Shown: positions 16,820 through 26,360 of the stretch, in pieces
Numbering within the stretch: the stretch's first letter is position 1
How the letters are laid out: every line of letters starts with the position of its first letter
Source: Cytobacillus firmus DS1
GTDB lineage: Bacteria > Bacillota > Bacilli > Bacillales > Cytobacillaceae
NCBI RefSeq assembly: GCF_000565285.1
Contig: NZ_APVL01000026.1
Span: 1 to 45,522, forward strand
Length of the DNA: 45,522 bases
Direction of reading: 5' to 3'
Notes under the pieces: generated by a model
The model's input: only the letters and a program-made list of their open reading frames with translations
Databases searched by the model: none
Told to the model about the DNA's origin: nothing
Translations under genes and position numbers: made by a program

Positions 16820-17941
16820 TTATGGCTGCAAGCTTTCTGCCTGTGCTTTTTCTTCTTCCTGTTTTGCAAAATATTCTTCAGCGATTTTGTCGATTTCAAT
16901 CTTAAGTTCTTCAACCATCGTTTCTTCCGGAACCTTCCTTACAATCTGGCCTTTGCGGAACAGAAGGCCTTCTCCCCGGGCTCCGGCAATGCCGATATCA
17001 GCTTCCCTGGCTTCACCAGGTCCGTTAACCGCACAGCCTAATACAGCAACCTTAATTGGTGCTTTAATTTTTTGAATATATTCTTCCACTTCATTAGCAA
17101 TGCTGATTAAGTCAATCTCAATCCGTCCGCATGTTGGACAGGAGATCAGTGTAGCGGCATTGGAGGATAAGCCGAACACTTTGAGAAGCTCCCGGGCAAC
17201 CTTGACTTCTTCAACCGGGTCAGCGCTCAATGAAATTCTTAACGTATTTCCAATGCCTTTGCTTAAGATTGCTCCGAGCCCAGCGGCGCTTTTCACAGTA
17301 CCGGCAAAAAGTGTGCCTGATTCTGTTATACCTAAATGCAGAGGGTAGTCAAATGCTTGTGCTGCTTTTTCATAAGCCTCAATGGCCAAATTAACATCGG
17401 ATGCCTTCATGGAAACGATGATGTCATGGAAATCAAGGTCTTCTAAGATTTTGATATGATGGAGGGCACTTTCAACCATGCCATCTGCTGTAGGGTATCC
17501 GTATTTCTCGAGGATCCTTTTTTCGAGAGAACCGGCATTTACCCCAATCCGGATAGGTATTCCTTTTGCTTTGGCAGCCTTGACGACTGCTTCCACTTTT
17601 TCACGTTTCCCGATATTTCCGGGATTAATGCGGATTTTATCTGCGCCGCCCTCGATAGCCTTTAGAGCCAGCTTGTAATCAAAGTGGATATCAACAACAA
17701 GCGGTATGTTAATTTGTCTTTTAATATCTGCTATGGCATTTGCAGCTCTTTCATCAGGGCAAGCAACACGTACGACCTGGCAGCCTGCTTCTTCCAGTCT
17801 TTTAATTTCGGCTACAGTTGCTTCAACATCATGTGTTTTGGTTGTGGTCATGCTCTGAATGAACAGCTCATTGCTTCCGCCAATTGTTAAAGGCCCAACT
17901 TTTACAGGCCTTGTTTTCGTGCGATGTATTATTTCACTCAA
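16820..17941 (-). CDS. ispG: 4-hydroxy-3-methylbut-2-en-1-yl diphosphate synthase IspG
   Basis: Penultimate MEP-pathway enzyme; converts MEcPP to HMBPP with a 4Fe-4S cluster. The 373 residues begin with a TIM-barrel domain ([18 protein letters not shown]) and end with the cluster domain: C268 and C271 in CPTCG, C303 in GCAVNGPGE, where the following glutamate is the usual fourth ligand. The start is TTG 17941, with AAAGGAGCG upstream at a slightly long spacing. It has its own promoter at 18011-18040. Confidence 0.96.
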   Translation of the reverse strand: MSEIIHRTKTRPVKVGPLTIGGSNELFIQSMTTTKTHDVEATVAEIKRLEEAGCQVVRVACPDERAANAIADIKRQINIPLVVDIHFDYKLALKAIEGGADKIRINPGNIGKREKVEAVVKAAKAKGIPIRIGVNAGSLEKRILEKYGYPTADGMVESALHHIKILEDLDFHDIIVSMKASDVNLAIEAYEKAAQAFDYPLHLGITESGTLFAGTVKSAAGLGAILSKGIGNTLRISLSADPVEEVKVARELLKVFGLSSNAATLISCPTCGRIEIDLISIANEVEEYIQKIKAPIKVAVLGCAVNGPGEAREADIGIAGARGEGLLFRKGQIVRKVPEETMVEELKIEIDKIAEEYFAKQEEEKAQAESLQP

Positions 17942-18010
17942 TGGAGATTCGCTCCTTTTATTCTATTCATACAACAATTGAGTAGTACGCTGTTAGAGAA
18001 GGTCCACTCT

Positions 18011-18040
18011 ATTGTATCAATGAACCGCTGATGTTGACAA
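18011..18040 (-). promoter_or_regulatory. sigma-A promoter of ispG
   Basis: On the minus strand TTGTCA (plus 18035-18040), an 18-base spacer and TACAAT (plus 18011-18016), about 70 bases upstream of the ispG start. Confidence 0.7.
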
Positions 18041-18049
18041 GAATGATGA

Positions 18050-18379
18050 TTAGTTGCCCTGACTATATTTTGGGAATTTATAGGTTTCACCGGATTTTAT
18101 TTCTTCTGGCTGCATTCCATTGTTCAATTCTGCGAAGTCAGATACCAACTGGTCTATGCCAACCGGAATTGGCCCATCAAGGTTTAGTTCAATTATTGAA
18201 AGAACTGTCTCTCCCGGATTGACCTTTTTCTCAAAAAAGCCTGCGTCTGTTTCTGCAGATGGAATTGTGCCGGCCTCCATAGACGGGTTTTGCCCAGCTG
18301 GGAGTGTACCATGATTCAGGTCATAAAAAATTACGTAAATTACAAGGACTGAAAGCAATACTCCCGCAAGTTTTTTCAT
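18050..18379 (-). CDS. yqfZ: YqfZ-like membrane-anchored LysM-type protein
   Basis: 109 residues: an N-terminal membrane anchor or signal (about 3-20), a Pro/Gly/Ala linker, then a LysM-like segment with VNPGETVLSIIE, LNNGMQPEEIKSGETYKFP, which would bind peptidoglycan outside the membrane. Compared with a standard LysM, the middle part is longer. Minus-strand AGGAGG precedes ATG 18379; an in-frame start at 18406 lies before that site and is rejected. B. subtilis YqfZ has the same size, LysM character and position. Confidence 0.78.
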   Translation of the reverse strand: MKKLAGVLLSVLVIYVIFYDLNHGTLPAGQNPSMEAGTIPSAETDAGFFEKKVNPGETVLSIIELNLDGPIPVGIDQLVSDFAELNNGMQPEEIKSGETYKFPKYSQGN

Positions 18380-18504
18380 ATTGGACAAACCTCCTGCAAA
18401 TAGCATGTTTACCCAATATGTATGCTTGTCCTATCTTGCTTAGACCAACAAAAGATCTCTTTTTATTATTCTGCAGACACAAGAGAATTATTTTAATGCA
18501 AAAT

Positions 18505-18528
18505 AAAAAACGCGCTGGGTGCACGTTT
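18505..18528 (-). terminator. terminator of yqgB
   Basis: Minus-strand AAACGTGC, loop ACCCA, GCGCGTTT, then a T-run (plus-strand A's 18505-18510), one G-T wobble. The left arm overlaps the first base of the yqgB stop codon. Confidence 0.7.
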
Positions 18529-19298
18529 TATTTTGGGTTATGAGCAGGAACTTCCCTAATGGCAAGCAGAAGAATAATAAGGGAAACAAGCCAGTTAATA
18601 ATTGCCCCGTTTTGCACGGTGGTTTGCAGGGCTGACATGATAGTAAAGAAAATGGCCGGCAAAGTAATGCTGTAGGCAGACATGCGCCATAACTGGCGGT
18701 ATTCCAGTTTTTTGGCAAGAGTTTTTTTGATAAGAAGGCCTGCCAGTGCTAAAAAGGATATCTCAATAAATCGAATGCCCGCTGCAAAAATATAAATGAC
18801 AATCCCTATTAAGGAAATAATAATCGGCATAAGGGATTCTGCAGAAGCAAGGAACTCGGAAAGATCACTTTTGGAAATTGTGCTGCCTGACAGCATCGAG
18901 TATGGATATGTCTGTTCCTGTCCTTCTGCACGTATGTAAACTTCATTTGTCAAAAAAGCAATCGTATTGCCGCTTTCGGTTAGAACTGAAGGATCAACTG
19001 CACCAGTCGAATCAACAATGATTGTAAAGTCATCCTTGCTGATGGTAACTGGTGCTTTTTCATCTGTGTAAAGCTGTCCATCTGTTATTTCAAAATTGGG
19101 TAATTGATTATCAATGGTTTCATCAATAGCATTGAAGCCATTCATGATCCCTGCCCCGGAATAAAATACGGTTGGTAATACTGACAGCAGGGTAAGGAAA
19201 AAAACATACAAAATAGTCTTGCCTATTCCCTGATGCCTGAATAAAGCAATATCTTTAGGAGAAAACAAACTTTTATAAAACTGAACAAAAATATTCAT
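18528..19298 (-). CDS. yqgB: DUF1189 membrane protein YqgB
   Basis: 256 residues with the DUF1189 design: a short N-terminus with a YKSLFSPKDIALFR motif, one membrane segment (about 27-50), an extracytoplasmic domain of about 110 residues rich in Asp/Thr, then four hydrophobic segments in the C-terminal half. Minus-strand AAAAAGGGTG precedes ATG 19298; an in-frame GTG at 19304 sits in that site. Position before the phosphate/sod region matches yqgB. Function unknown; an envelope role is likely from topology only. Confidence 0.82.
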   Translation of the reverse strand: MNIFVQFYKSLFSPKDIALFRHQGIGKTILYVFFLTLLSVLPTVFYSGAGIMNGFNAIDETIDNQLPNFEITDGQLYTDEKAPVTISKDDFTIIVDSTGAVDPSVLTESGNTIAFLTNEVYIRAEGQEQTYPYSMLSGSTISKSDLSEFLASAESLMPIIISLIGIVIYIFAAGIRFIEISFLALAGLLIKKTLAKKLEYRQLWRMSAYSITLPAIFFTIMSALQTTVQNGAIINWLVSLIILLLAIREVPAHNPK

Positions 19299-19414
19299 TT
19301 GCACACACCCTTTTTAAGATTCACATTCTTATTTTAGCCAAATCCCAAGGAGTTACAAGGGAAATAATCTCATAGAATAAATGCAATACTTTTTGGTATT
19401 TTGTAATAAAAATG

Positions 19415-19435
19415 TAATATTAGGGCCTAATGTTA
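19415..19435. promoter_or_regulatory. palindrome upstream of the Na/Pi cotransporter gene
   Basis: TAATATTAGG (19415-19424), a central G, then CCTAATGTTA (19426-19435): ten-base arms with one mismatch. It lies about 30 bases upstream of a possible promoter (TTTACT 19464-19469 and TAATAA 19487-19492). This is operator-like but I cannot assign a regulator; it is not a Pho box. Confidence 0.4.
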
Positions 19436-19544
19436 AGGAATTGTAAATTTGGATCTGATTTTATTTACTTTTATCTTGAATACCTTTAATAATTGTATGG
19501 GGTTTGATGAAACATGTCGAAAAAAATATAGGGGTTGAATAATT

Positions 19545-21173
19545 GTGGAACTTAATGTTCAGCAAATGCTTTTTGAGTTTTTGGGGGGACTTGGTATTTT
19601 CCTTTATGGAATCAAGTTCATGGGTGATGGGCTCCAAAAATCAGCTGGTGACCGGCTGAGAGATTTATTAGATCGTTTTACGACAAATCCGCTAATGGGG
19701 GTATTGGCGGGTGTACTTGTCACCATCCTTATACAAAGCAGCTCTGCAACTACTGTAATTACAGTTGGTTTAGTATCAGCCGGGTTCATGACTTTACGCC
19801 AGGCGATAGGTGTTATCATGGGAGCTAATATAGGAACCACAGTTACTGCATTCATCATTGGGATAGATATCGGGGAGTATGCTCTGCCGATCATTGCTTT
19901 AGGCTCAATCTTATTATTTTTCTTTAAAAAGCAGAAAATAAACAATATTGGACAAATTGTTTTTGGATTTGGTGCATTATTCTATGGATTGGAATTAATG
20001 AGCGGTGGAATGAAGCCTCTTCGCGCATTGGAATCTTTCCATGACTTGACCGTCAGTATGAGTTCAAATCCAATTCTGGGTGTGGTTGTCGGAACTGTGT
20101 TTACAGTTATTGTTCAAAGTTCAAGTGCCACAATAGGTATACTCCAAGGATTGTTTTCTGAAGAGCTGATAAATTTGGATGCGGCATTGCCAGTTCTGTT
20201 TGGAGATAATATCGGTACAACCATTACTGCTGTTTTAGCTGCTATTGGAGCGTCTGTTGCTGCAAGAAGAGCTGCAGCTGTACACGTACTGTTTAACTTA
20301 ATCGGAACAACCATTTTCTTGATTTTATTAAAGCCTTTTACATTCTTAGTTGAAACACTGCAGGGTAAAATGGATCTGAATCCTGAAATGACAATTGCCT
20401 TTGCACATGGAATTTTTAATACGTCTAATACAATTGTTCAGCTTCCATTTGTAGCTGTACTGGCGTGGATCGTGACCAAGCTCATTCCGGGTGAAGATGC
20501 GGTTGCTGATTATAAAGCAAAGCATTTAGATCCTATGTTTATTGAACAATCACCATCGATTGCACTTGGACAAGCTAAGGAAGAAGTGCTCCGTATGGGA
20601 ACATTCTCTGTACGCGGACTTGAAGAAACGGTTCAGTATTTAAAAACAGGCAATCAAAAGCATTCCGATACCGCATACCAGTTAGAAGATGCAATCAATA
20701 ACCTTGACCGTAAAATTACAGATTATTTGATTAAGCTTTCTACAAGTTCACTTTCAGCACATGAATCTGCTGAGCACACCATGCTGATGGATACGGTAAG
20801 AGATATTGAGCGTATCGGTGACCATTTCGAAAATGTAATAGAATTGATTGATTATAAACAGGCAAATAAAGTGTCCATTACTGATTCAGCCATGACAGAT
20901 CTGGAGCAAATGTTTAAATTAACTGTTTCCACCGTGAAAGAAGCTATGCAGGCACTGGATCATAATGATAAAATTGCTGCAGAGCATGTTGTAAAAAAAG
21001 AAGAAGAGATTGACAAGATGGAAAGAAAGCTCCGCAAACAGCACATCCTTCGATTGAATGAAGGACTCTGCAGCGGGCAGGCCGGCATTGTGTATGTCGA
21101 CATTGTCAGCAACCTGGAGCGTATCGGCGACCATGCTGTGAATATTGCTGAAGCTGTTTTAGGTGAAGAATAA
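19545..21173 (+). CDS. Na/phosphate cotransporter family protein with PhoU-like domain
   Basis: A sodium-coupled phosphate transporter of the NptA/PNaS type. The N-terminal membrane part (1-310) contains the two inverted-repeat signatures QSSSAT at 64-69 and 191-196, each followed by an NIGTT motif (95-99 and the DNIGTT near 218). The C-terminal 190 residues form a PhoU-like helical domain with ERIGDH repeated twice (in RDIERIGDHFENV and SNLERIGDHAVNI). Length 542. The GTG start is preceded by GGGG. Such fusions are common in Firmicutes; direction and ion use are inferred. A second phosphate system (pst) lies 5 kb downstream. Confidence 0.92.
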   Translation: MELNVQQMLFEFLGGLGIFLYGIKFMGDGLQKSAGDRLRDLLDRFTTNPLMGVLAGVLVTILIQSSSATTVITVGLVSAGFMTLRQAIGVIMGANIGTTVTAFIIGIDIGEYALPIIALGSILLFFFKKQKINNIGQIVFGFGALFYGLELMSGGMKPLRALESFHDLTVSMSSNPILGVVVGTVFTVIVQSSSATIGILQGLFSEELINLDAALPVLFGDNIGTTITAVLAAIGASVAARRAAAVHVLFNLIGTTIFLILLKPFTFLVETLQGKMDLNPEMTIAFAHGIFNTSNTIVQLPFVAVLAWIVTKLIPGEDAVADYKAKHLDPMFIEQSPSIALGQAKEEVLRMGTFSVRGLEETVQYLKTGNQKHSDTAYQLEDAINNLDRKITDYLIKLSTSSLSAHESAEHTMLMDTVRDIERIGDHFENVIELIDYKQANKVSITDSAMTDLEQMFKLTVSTVKEAMQALDHNDKIAAEHVVKKEEEIDKMERKLRKQHILRLNEGLCSGQAGIVYVDIVSNLERIGDHAVNIAEAVLGEE

Positions 21174-21180
21174 GTGGTAA

Positions 21181-21216
21181 AATAAGCAAGGGGAAATCCC
21201 TTGCTTATTTTATTTT
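21181..21216 (+). terminator. terminator after the Na/Pi cotransporter gene
   Basis: AATAAGCAAGGG (21181-21192), loop GAAAT, CCCTTGCTTATT (21198-21209), then TTATTTT. The 12-bp stem is perfect. Confidence 0.88.
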
Positions 21217-21234
21217 AATAAAGAGGTGCTGATA

Positions 21235-21717
21235 TTGGAGATAGTTTATTGGACACTGATTATTCTGTTGTTTATTATCGCTTATGCCGGCCTGGTTTTT
21301 CCAATTATTCCAAGTGTGCTGTTTTTGCTGGGCGGTTTTATCCTTTATGGAGTCCTTTTTACTTTTGAACCGTTTAACTGGCTATTTTGGACAATTCAGG
21401 GGCTGTTTGTTCTCCTGCTGTTCGGAGCTGATTACGTAGCCAATATGATTGGCGTGAAAAAATATGGCGGTTCAAAAGCTGGAGTATGGGGAAGTACAAT
21501 CGGCCTTTTAGCTGGCCCATTTGTCATACCTGTACTGGGAATCCTGATTGGCCCATTTCTTGGAGCTGTTATTGCTGAACTTGCAGTTAACAGGACAAAC
21601 TTTAATGATGCATTAAAGATTGGATTCGGATCTGTAATCGGATTTGTCAGCAGTGCCGCAGCCAAAGCGGTGATCCAGGGAGTTATGATAATTTATTTTC
21701 TTTTTGTGGTTCTTTAA
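21235..21717 (+). CDS. yqgC: DUF456 membrane protein YqgC
   Basis: 160 residues with four or five transmembrane segments and the DUF456 pattern: PIIPSVLFLLGGF near the first helices and the Gly-rich GSTIGLLAGPFVIPVLGILIGPFLGA region. TTG 21235 follows GAGGTG; the GTG at 21226 overlaps that ribosome site and is less likely. Position before sodA equals B. subtilis yqgC. Function unknown. Confidence 0.85.
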   Translation: MEIVYWTLIILLFIIAYAGLVFPIIPSVLFLLGGFILYGVLFTFEPFNWLFWTIQGLFVLLLFGADYVANMIGVKKYGGSKAGVWGSTIGLLAGPFVIPVLGILIGPFLGAVIAELAVNRTNFNDALKIGFGSVIGFVSSAAAKAVIQGVMIIYFLFVVL

Positions 21718-21778
21718 TTAAGCACACCCTCCGGATTAAAAAATACTAATTTGGATATTGTATATATGTAGCAAAGCA

Positions 21779-21795
21779 TTTTGTTTGAAACAAAA
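21779..21795. promoter_or_regulatory. perfect palindrome upstream of sodA
   Basis: TTTTGTTT (21779-21786), central G, AAACAAAA (21788-21795). It lies 110 bases before the sodA start codon; a TATAAT at 21853-21858 downstream is a candidate -10 box with a weak -35. Could be an operator; no regulator is assigned. Confidence 0.35.
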
Positions 21796-21904
21796 ATCCA
21801 ACTTTGGTAATCTTAATCTAAAGACCTTAGAAACATTATAAAATCTGAATTTTATAATTGTTTCGGGGGCTGACCAAAACAGATACATAGGGAGGAATTT
21901 TATT

Positions 21905-22513
21905 ATGGCATTTGAATTACCGCAATTACCTTACGCTTATGATGCATTGGAGCCAAACATCGACAAAGAAACGATGAATATTCATCATACAAAGCATCAC
22001 AATACTTATGTAACAAACCTTAACAATGCTTTAGAAGGAAACGAAGAGCTTCTTTCTAAGACTGTTGAAGAAGTAGTATCCAACCTGGATGCTGTTCCTG
22101 AAGCTGCCCGTACTGCCGTACGAAACAACGGCGGCGGTCATGCAAACCATTCTCTTTTCTGGCAGATCATTTCTCCAAATGGCGGCGGAGAGCCAACAGG
22201 TGAATTAGCAGATGCCATCAGCAGCAAATTCGGAAGCTATGACAGCTTTAAAGAAGAGTTCGCTAAGGCCGCTACAACTCGCTTTGGTTCTGGCTGGGCA
22301 TGGCTTGCAGTAAACAATGGTGAACTTGAAGTAACAAGCACACCTAATCAGGATTCACCATTAATGGAAGGCAAGACTCCAATCCTTGGCCTTGACGTTT
22401 GGGAGCATGCTTACTACTTAAAATACCAAAACCGCCGTCCTGAATACATCAATTCTTTCTGGAATGTTGTTAACTGGGATGAGGTTTCTAAGCGTTACAG
22501 CGCTGCAAAATAA
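21905..22513 (+). CDS. sodA: superoxide dismutase [Mn/Fe]
   Basis: Converts superoxide to oxygen and hydrogen peroxide in the cytoplasm. 202 residues, full length. The metal ligands are visible: His in [12 protein letters not shown] (near 27), His in [11 protein letters not shown] (near 82), and Asp/His in [15 protein letters not shown] (near 164-168). Manganese preference is typical for Bacillus SodA but is not proven by sequence. AGGGAGGA precedes the ATG. A terminator follows, so it is monocistronic. Confidence 0.97.
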   Translation: MAFELPQLPYAYDALEPNIDKETMNIHHTKHHNTYVTNLNNALEGNEELLSKTVEEVVSNLDAVPEAARTAVRNNGGGHANHSLFWQIISPNGGGEPTGELADAISSKFGSYDSFKEEFAKAATTRFGSGWAWLAVNNGELEVTSTPNQDSPLMEGKTPILGLDVWEHAYYLKYQNRRPEYINSFWNVVNWDEVSKRYSAAK

Positions 22514-22525
22514 GAAATCAAACAG

Positions 22526-22553
22526 CACGGCAGATTATATCTGCCGTGTTTTT
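22526..22553 (+). terminator. terminator after sodA
   Basis: CACGGCAGAT (22526-22535), loop TAT, ATCTGCCGTG (22539-22548), five T. Confidence 0.85.
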
Positions 22554-22661
22554 ACTTTGTCATATTGAATTTGCGCTGATTCTTGTGCAAATTTCTAAAT
22601 CATTGAATAACCACACTGGCTTTGTAAGAGACTACCCTTAGAACCAAAGGGGAGTTTTTTT

Positions 22662-23879
22662 ATGAGCAGATTTAAAAAACTGATCGGTGATGTTGATTTA
22701 ACAAGAGATTTAACATTGCTGCTATTTATAGGGGGGCTGTATTCTTTAAGTGCTGCCCTTTCAAACACGTTTGTAAATATCTATCTCTGGAAGCAGTCTG
22801 GTGAGTTCAGTGATCTTGCTTTATATAACCTGGCCATTGTTGTTCTGCAGCCTTTGACTTTTATTCTGGCGGGGAGATGGGCAAAGAAAATTGACCGTGT
22901 CATTGTACTGAGAATCGGTGTGATTTTTTTAGCCCTTTTTTATCTGACCGTTCTTTTTATTGGAACAAACGCCTCGAAATTTTTATTGCTTCTCGGGGCT
23001 TTGCTGGGGGTAGGTTATGGGTTCTATTGGCTTGCTTTCAATGTACTCACTTTTGAAATAACTGAGCCGGAGAATCGGGATTTCTTTAATGGTTTCCTTG
23101 GAATACTAACATCCGTTGGGGGTATGATTGGACCGATAGCAGCGGGTTTCATTATTTCAAGGATGGAAAAGTTCACCGGCTATTCCGTAATCTTCGGAAT
23201 CTCCCTGACCCTTTTTTCAATAGCTGTCTTTTTAAGTTTTTTTCTTAAAAGGCGGCCGGCAGATGGAAGGTATTTATTTAGGAGAATCCTTGCAGAACGA
23301 AAAAACAGCCTGAATTGGCGCATGATTACAAATGCCCACTTTTTTCAGGGGCTCAGAGAAGGAACCTTTATATTTGTCATATCAGTTTATGTCTTTATTT
23401 CAACTGGCAGTGAACTGGCTCTTGGTACATACGGATTGGTCAACTCAAGTATATCTTTTCTAGGGTATTATCTTGTGTCAAGACTTTTAAAAAAGGAGTA
23501 TCGGAAAAGAGCCATACTTACGGGCGGTATAGTACTGTATGCGGCCATATTCTTTATCGTATTTGATGTCACCTATCCAAAGCTGCTGATGTATGCAGCC
23601 ACTATTGCTGTAGCATATCCACTCCTGCTTGTGCCATATATCTCATTAACCTATGATGTCATTGGCAGAGGCTGGAAAGCTGCGGAGATGAGGATTGAGT
23701 ATATTGTCGTCAGGGAAATCTTTTTAAATGCAGGACGTATAGTATCGATTCTAAGCTTTTTAGCTGCGGTAACTTTTTTTCAGGAAGAAAAAAGCATCCC
23801 TATTCTCCTCTTAATAATAGGAGCCGGACATTCAGTCATTTATTTATTCGTCAGAAAAATTCAATTTCAGTCTGCATGA
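22662..23879 (+). CDS. yqgE: major facilitator superfamily transporter YqgE
   Basis: A 405-residue integral membrane protein with about 12 hydrophobic segments and the MFS loop AGRWAKKIDRVIVLRIG near 71-87, between helices 2 and 3. The central cytoplasmic loop (about 195-220) is basic. AAAGGGGAG precedes ATG 22662. Located between sodA and pbpA as in B. subtilis. The substrate is unknown. Confidence 0.88.
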   Translation: MSRFKKLIGDVDLTRDLTLLLFIGGLYSLSAALSNTFVNIYLWKQSGEFSDLALYNLAIVVLQPLTFILAGRWAKKIDRVIVLRIGVIFLALFYLTVLFIGTNASKFLLLLGALLGVGYGFYWLAFNVLTFEITEPENRDFFNGFLGILTSVGGMIGPIAAGFIISRMEKFTGYSVIFGISLTLFSIAVFLSFFLKRRPADGRYLFRRILAERKNSLNWRMITNAHFFQGLREGTFIFVISVYVFISTGSELALGTYGLVNSSISFLGYYLVSRLLKKEYRKRAILTGGIVLYAAIFFIVFDVTYPKLLMYAATIAVAYPLLLVPYISLTYDVIGRGWKAAEMRIEYIVVREIFLNAGRIVSILSFLAAVTFFQEEKSIPILLLIIGAGHSVIYLFVRKIQFQSA

Positions 23880-23905
23880 GAGAGGAAATCCTCTCTCTTT
23901 TTTTT
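23878..23905 (+). terminator. terminator after yqgE
   Basis: GAGAGAGG (23878-23885), loop AAAT, CCTCTCTC (23890-23897), eight T. The stem begins inside the yqgE stop codon. Confidence 0.88.
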
Positions 23906-24008
23906 ACCAATAAAATTATCTTTGTCGAAAAAGGGTTCTTTATAGAATTTATTGTTATTTTCTTTTAGAATGGGACTATGAGACTTTTTTAAAGGAAGTG
24001 TGCGTAAT

Positions 24009-26186
24009 TTGAATAGGAAGAAAAAGAAGACCCATGTTCCTTTCCGTCTGAATATGCTCTTCTTTGCTGTGTTTTTATTGTTTTCGATGCTGATCCTCCG
24101 GCTTGGGATGGTTCAGATTGTTTATGGCGATGATTATAAGCGTGAGATTGAAAGAACAGAAGATGTTACAGTCAATAGTCCTGTGCCAAGAGGTAAGATG
24201 TTTGACAGAAATGGACAGGTAATTGTCGATAATACCCCGCAAAATGCCATCACTTTTACTAATAATGGCTATAAGCAGGATGAAATGCTTGAGGTGTCAG
24301 AAAAGCTGGCTAAGCTGATAGACAAAGATACCAAAAAAGTCCAGGAACGGGATATGAAAGATTACTGGATCATGAAGAATCCTGAAAAGGCAGAAGAAAA
24401 GGTTACTAAAAAAGATAAAGAAGAACTTGAAAAGAAGTATGAGGGTAATGAAAAGGAGCTGGATAAGGCAATATATCAGCTCACTTTGGATCGGATTACA
24501 GAAGAGGAATTAAGTGAATTGACAAAAGACGATCTTGAAGTTCTTGCTATCTACAGAGAATTTACAAGCGGATATGCTTTAACACCCCAAATTGTTAAGA
24601 ATAAAGAAGTAACACCTGAGGAATTTGCAGTTGTCAGCGAAAATCTGCAGATTTTACCTGGTGTTGATACGACAACCGACTGGGAAAGATATTACGCCTT
24701 TGGAGATACTTTGAAATCAGTGCTTGGAAAAGTAACGAGCTCTGATGAAGGGCTTCCGGCTGAGCAGATTGAATACTATATGGCACGTGACTACAGCCGT
24801 AATGACCGGGTAGGAAAGAGTTATATTGAGATGCAATACGAAGAAGTGCTTCACGGCCAAAAAGCAAAAGTGAAAAATATTACGGACAAAGCCGGGAATG
24901 TCCTTGAAACGATTCCCATCACAGATGGTCAAAGAGGCAAGGACCTTGTGCTGAGCATAGATATGGATCTTCAGAAGGAAGTTGAGAAAATCATTGAAGA
25001 GGAATTGCGTAAAGCCAAGGCATCTTCCGGAACTGCGTTACTGGACAGGGCATATGTAGTTCTGATGGACCCGCATACAGGAGAGGTTCTTTCAATGGCC
25101 GGCAAAAAGATTGTGAAGGATAAAGAGACAGGCCAATCTGAAATGCAGGACGATGCATTAGGCAACATCACGACTACGTACAATGTCGGTTCAGCCGTGA
25201 AGGGTGCTACAATACTTACCGGGTATAAAACGGGAGCTATTAATCCCGGAACCGTTTTTTATGACCGTCCTTTAAAAATCAAAGGAACACCTGTAAAAAA
25301 ATCCTGGAGGAATTTCGGCCCTTTAAATGATATTAATGCTCTTAAATTTTCCTCCAATGTTTATATGTTCGAAACTGTCATCAAGATAGGCGGGGGAAAA
25401 TATGAGTTTGAGAAGCCATTATGGATAGATAAAAAAGCTTTTAGTACTGTAAGGGAATCCTTCGCTCAATTCGGTCTTGGCGTTCGGACAGGGATTGATT
25501 TGCCGAATGAACAAACAGGCTTTAAAGGAATGAGTGCATTGCCTGGTTTCATGCTTGACCTTTCGATCGGACAGTACGATACCTATTCCAACATGCAGCT
25601 TGCCCAATATGTTTCTGTCATTGCCAATGGCGGCAATAGGATGGAGCCTCATATTGTAAAGGAAATCCGTGAACCATTAATGGAAAATAATGAACTTGGC
25701 CCTATTGTTCAGGAGATGGAGCCAAAGGTTCTTAATAGGGTCGAACTTGAAGATGGCTGGATGGACCGTGTCCAGGAAGGCTTCCGTCGGGTAATGCAGG
25801 AAAAAGGCGGTACAGGTTATTCTTACTTTGCCGGCAAAGAGTATAAACCAGCGGGTAAAACAGGTACAGCTGAGGCCTTTTATGATGGACCCGAGCGCAG
25901 TAAGTTTGGAAAAGAGCCTCCTGAGGTCATGAATCTTAGCCTTGTTGGATATGCACCATCAGAGAATCCCGAGATTGCCATGGCTGTTTTAGTCCCATGG
26001 GCCTACCAGGGAAGCGTGGACCACGGAGCGAATAAAAAAATTGGTGAACGTGTTCTGGATGCGTATTTTGATCTCAAAAAAAATCGTAAAAAAGAAGGAA
26101 AGGATAGTCAAGAACCTGTCCAAGACGTAGAAAATGTTGATGATGTGCTCGAAGGACAGGAAGAGGCTCGAGAAGAAGTTGAATAG
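24009..26186 (+). CDS. pbpA: class B penicillin-binding protein PbpA (PBP2)
   Basis: Peptidoglycan transpeptidase that cross-links lateral wall, working with the elongasome. 725 residues from TTG 24009: membrane anchor (about 14-35), a long charged dimerisation domain (to about 330), then the transpeptidase domain with SAVK (catalytic S395), SSN (S448-N450) and KTGT (617-620). The C-terminus ends in a Glu/Asp-rich tail. GGAAG lies ten bases before TTG 24009; GTG 24000 is part of that ribosome site. In B. subtilis PbpA and PbpH share the rod-shape function. Confidence 0.93.
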   Translation: MNRKKKKTHVPFRLNMLFFAVFLLFSMLILRLGMVQIVYGDDYKREIERTEDVTVNSPVPRGKMFDRNGQVIVDNTPQNAITFTNNGYKQDEMLEVSEKLAKLIDKDTKKVQERDMKDYWIMKNPEKAEEKVTKKDKEELEKKYEGNEKELDKAIYQLTLDRITEEELSELTKDDLEVLAIYREFTSGYALTPQIVKNKEVTPEEFAVVSENLQILPGVDTTTDWERYYAFGDTLKSVLGKVTSSDEGLPAEQIEYYMARDYSRNDRVGKSYIEMQYEEVLHGQKAKVKNITDKAGNVLETIPITDGQRGKDLVLSIDMDLQKEVEKIIEEELRKAKASSGTALLDRAYVVLMDPHTGEVLSMAGKKIVKDKETGQSEMQDDALGNITTTYNVGSAVKGATILTGYKTGAINPGTVFYDRPLKIKGTPVKKSWRNFGPLNDINALKFSSNVYMFETVIKIGGGKYEFEKPLWIDKKAFSTVRESFAQFGLGVRTGIDLPNEQTGFKGMSALPGFMLDLSIGQYDTYSNMQLAQYVSVIANGGNRMEPHIVKEIREPLMENNELGPIVQEMEPKVLNRVELEDGWMDRVQEGFRRVMQEKGGTGYSYFAGKEYKPAGKTGTAEAFYDGPERSKFGKEPPEVMNLSLVGYAPSENPEIAMAVLVPWAYQGSVDHGANKKIGERVLDAYFDLKKNRKKEGKDSQEPVQDVENVDDVLEGQEEAREEVE

Positions 26187-26194
26187 GTTTTATG

Positions 26195-26232
26195 AAACTG
26201 TCTCCTGACAAATCTGGGAGGCAGTTTTTTTT
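26195..26232 (+). terminator. terminator after pbpA
   Basis: AAACTGTCTCC (26195-26205), 11-base loop, GGAGGCAGTTT (26217-26227) with one G-T wobble, then a long T-run. Confidence 0.85.
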
Positions 26233-26321
26233 CTTAAATATGCATTGTAAGACAGCCGTAATGGAAAGATAAAACTATGTTATACCTCTTATTCGACATA
26301 TTTACACACGAATCGTCCATA

Positions 26322-26360
26322 TTTACAAAAGCTTTACAATCAGTTAAAACAGCGTTAACA
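26322..26360 (+). promoter_or_regulatory. Pho box: four PhoP-type hexamers upstream of pstS
   Basis: TTTACA (26322-26327), TTTACA (26333-26338), TTAAAA (26344-26349) and TTAACA (26355-26360), each separated by exactly five bases, so the period is 11 bp. This is the known Bacillus PhoP binding arrangement of TTAACA-like repeats. Another TTTACA at 26301-26306 is one base off the 11-bp phase. A possible -10, TATTCT (26370-26375), lies ten bases after the last hexamer. It predicts induction of pstS-phoU under phosphate limitation. Confidence 0.85.

Noticed and set aside
19380..19544. Pho box upstream of the Na/Pi cotransporter
   Set aside because: No TTNACA-like hexamers in 11-bp phase are present.
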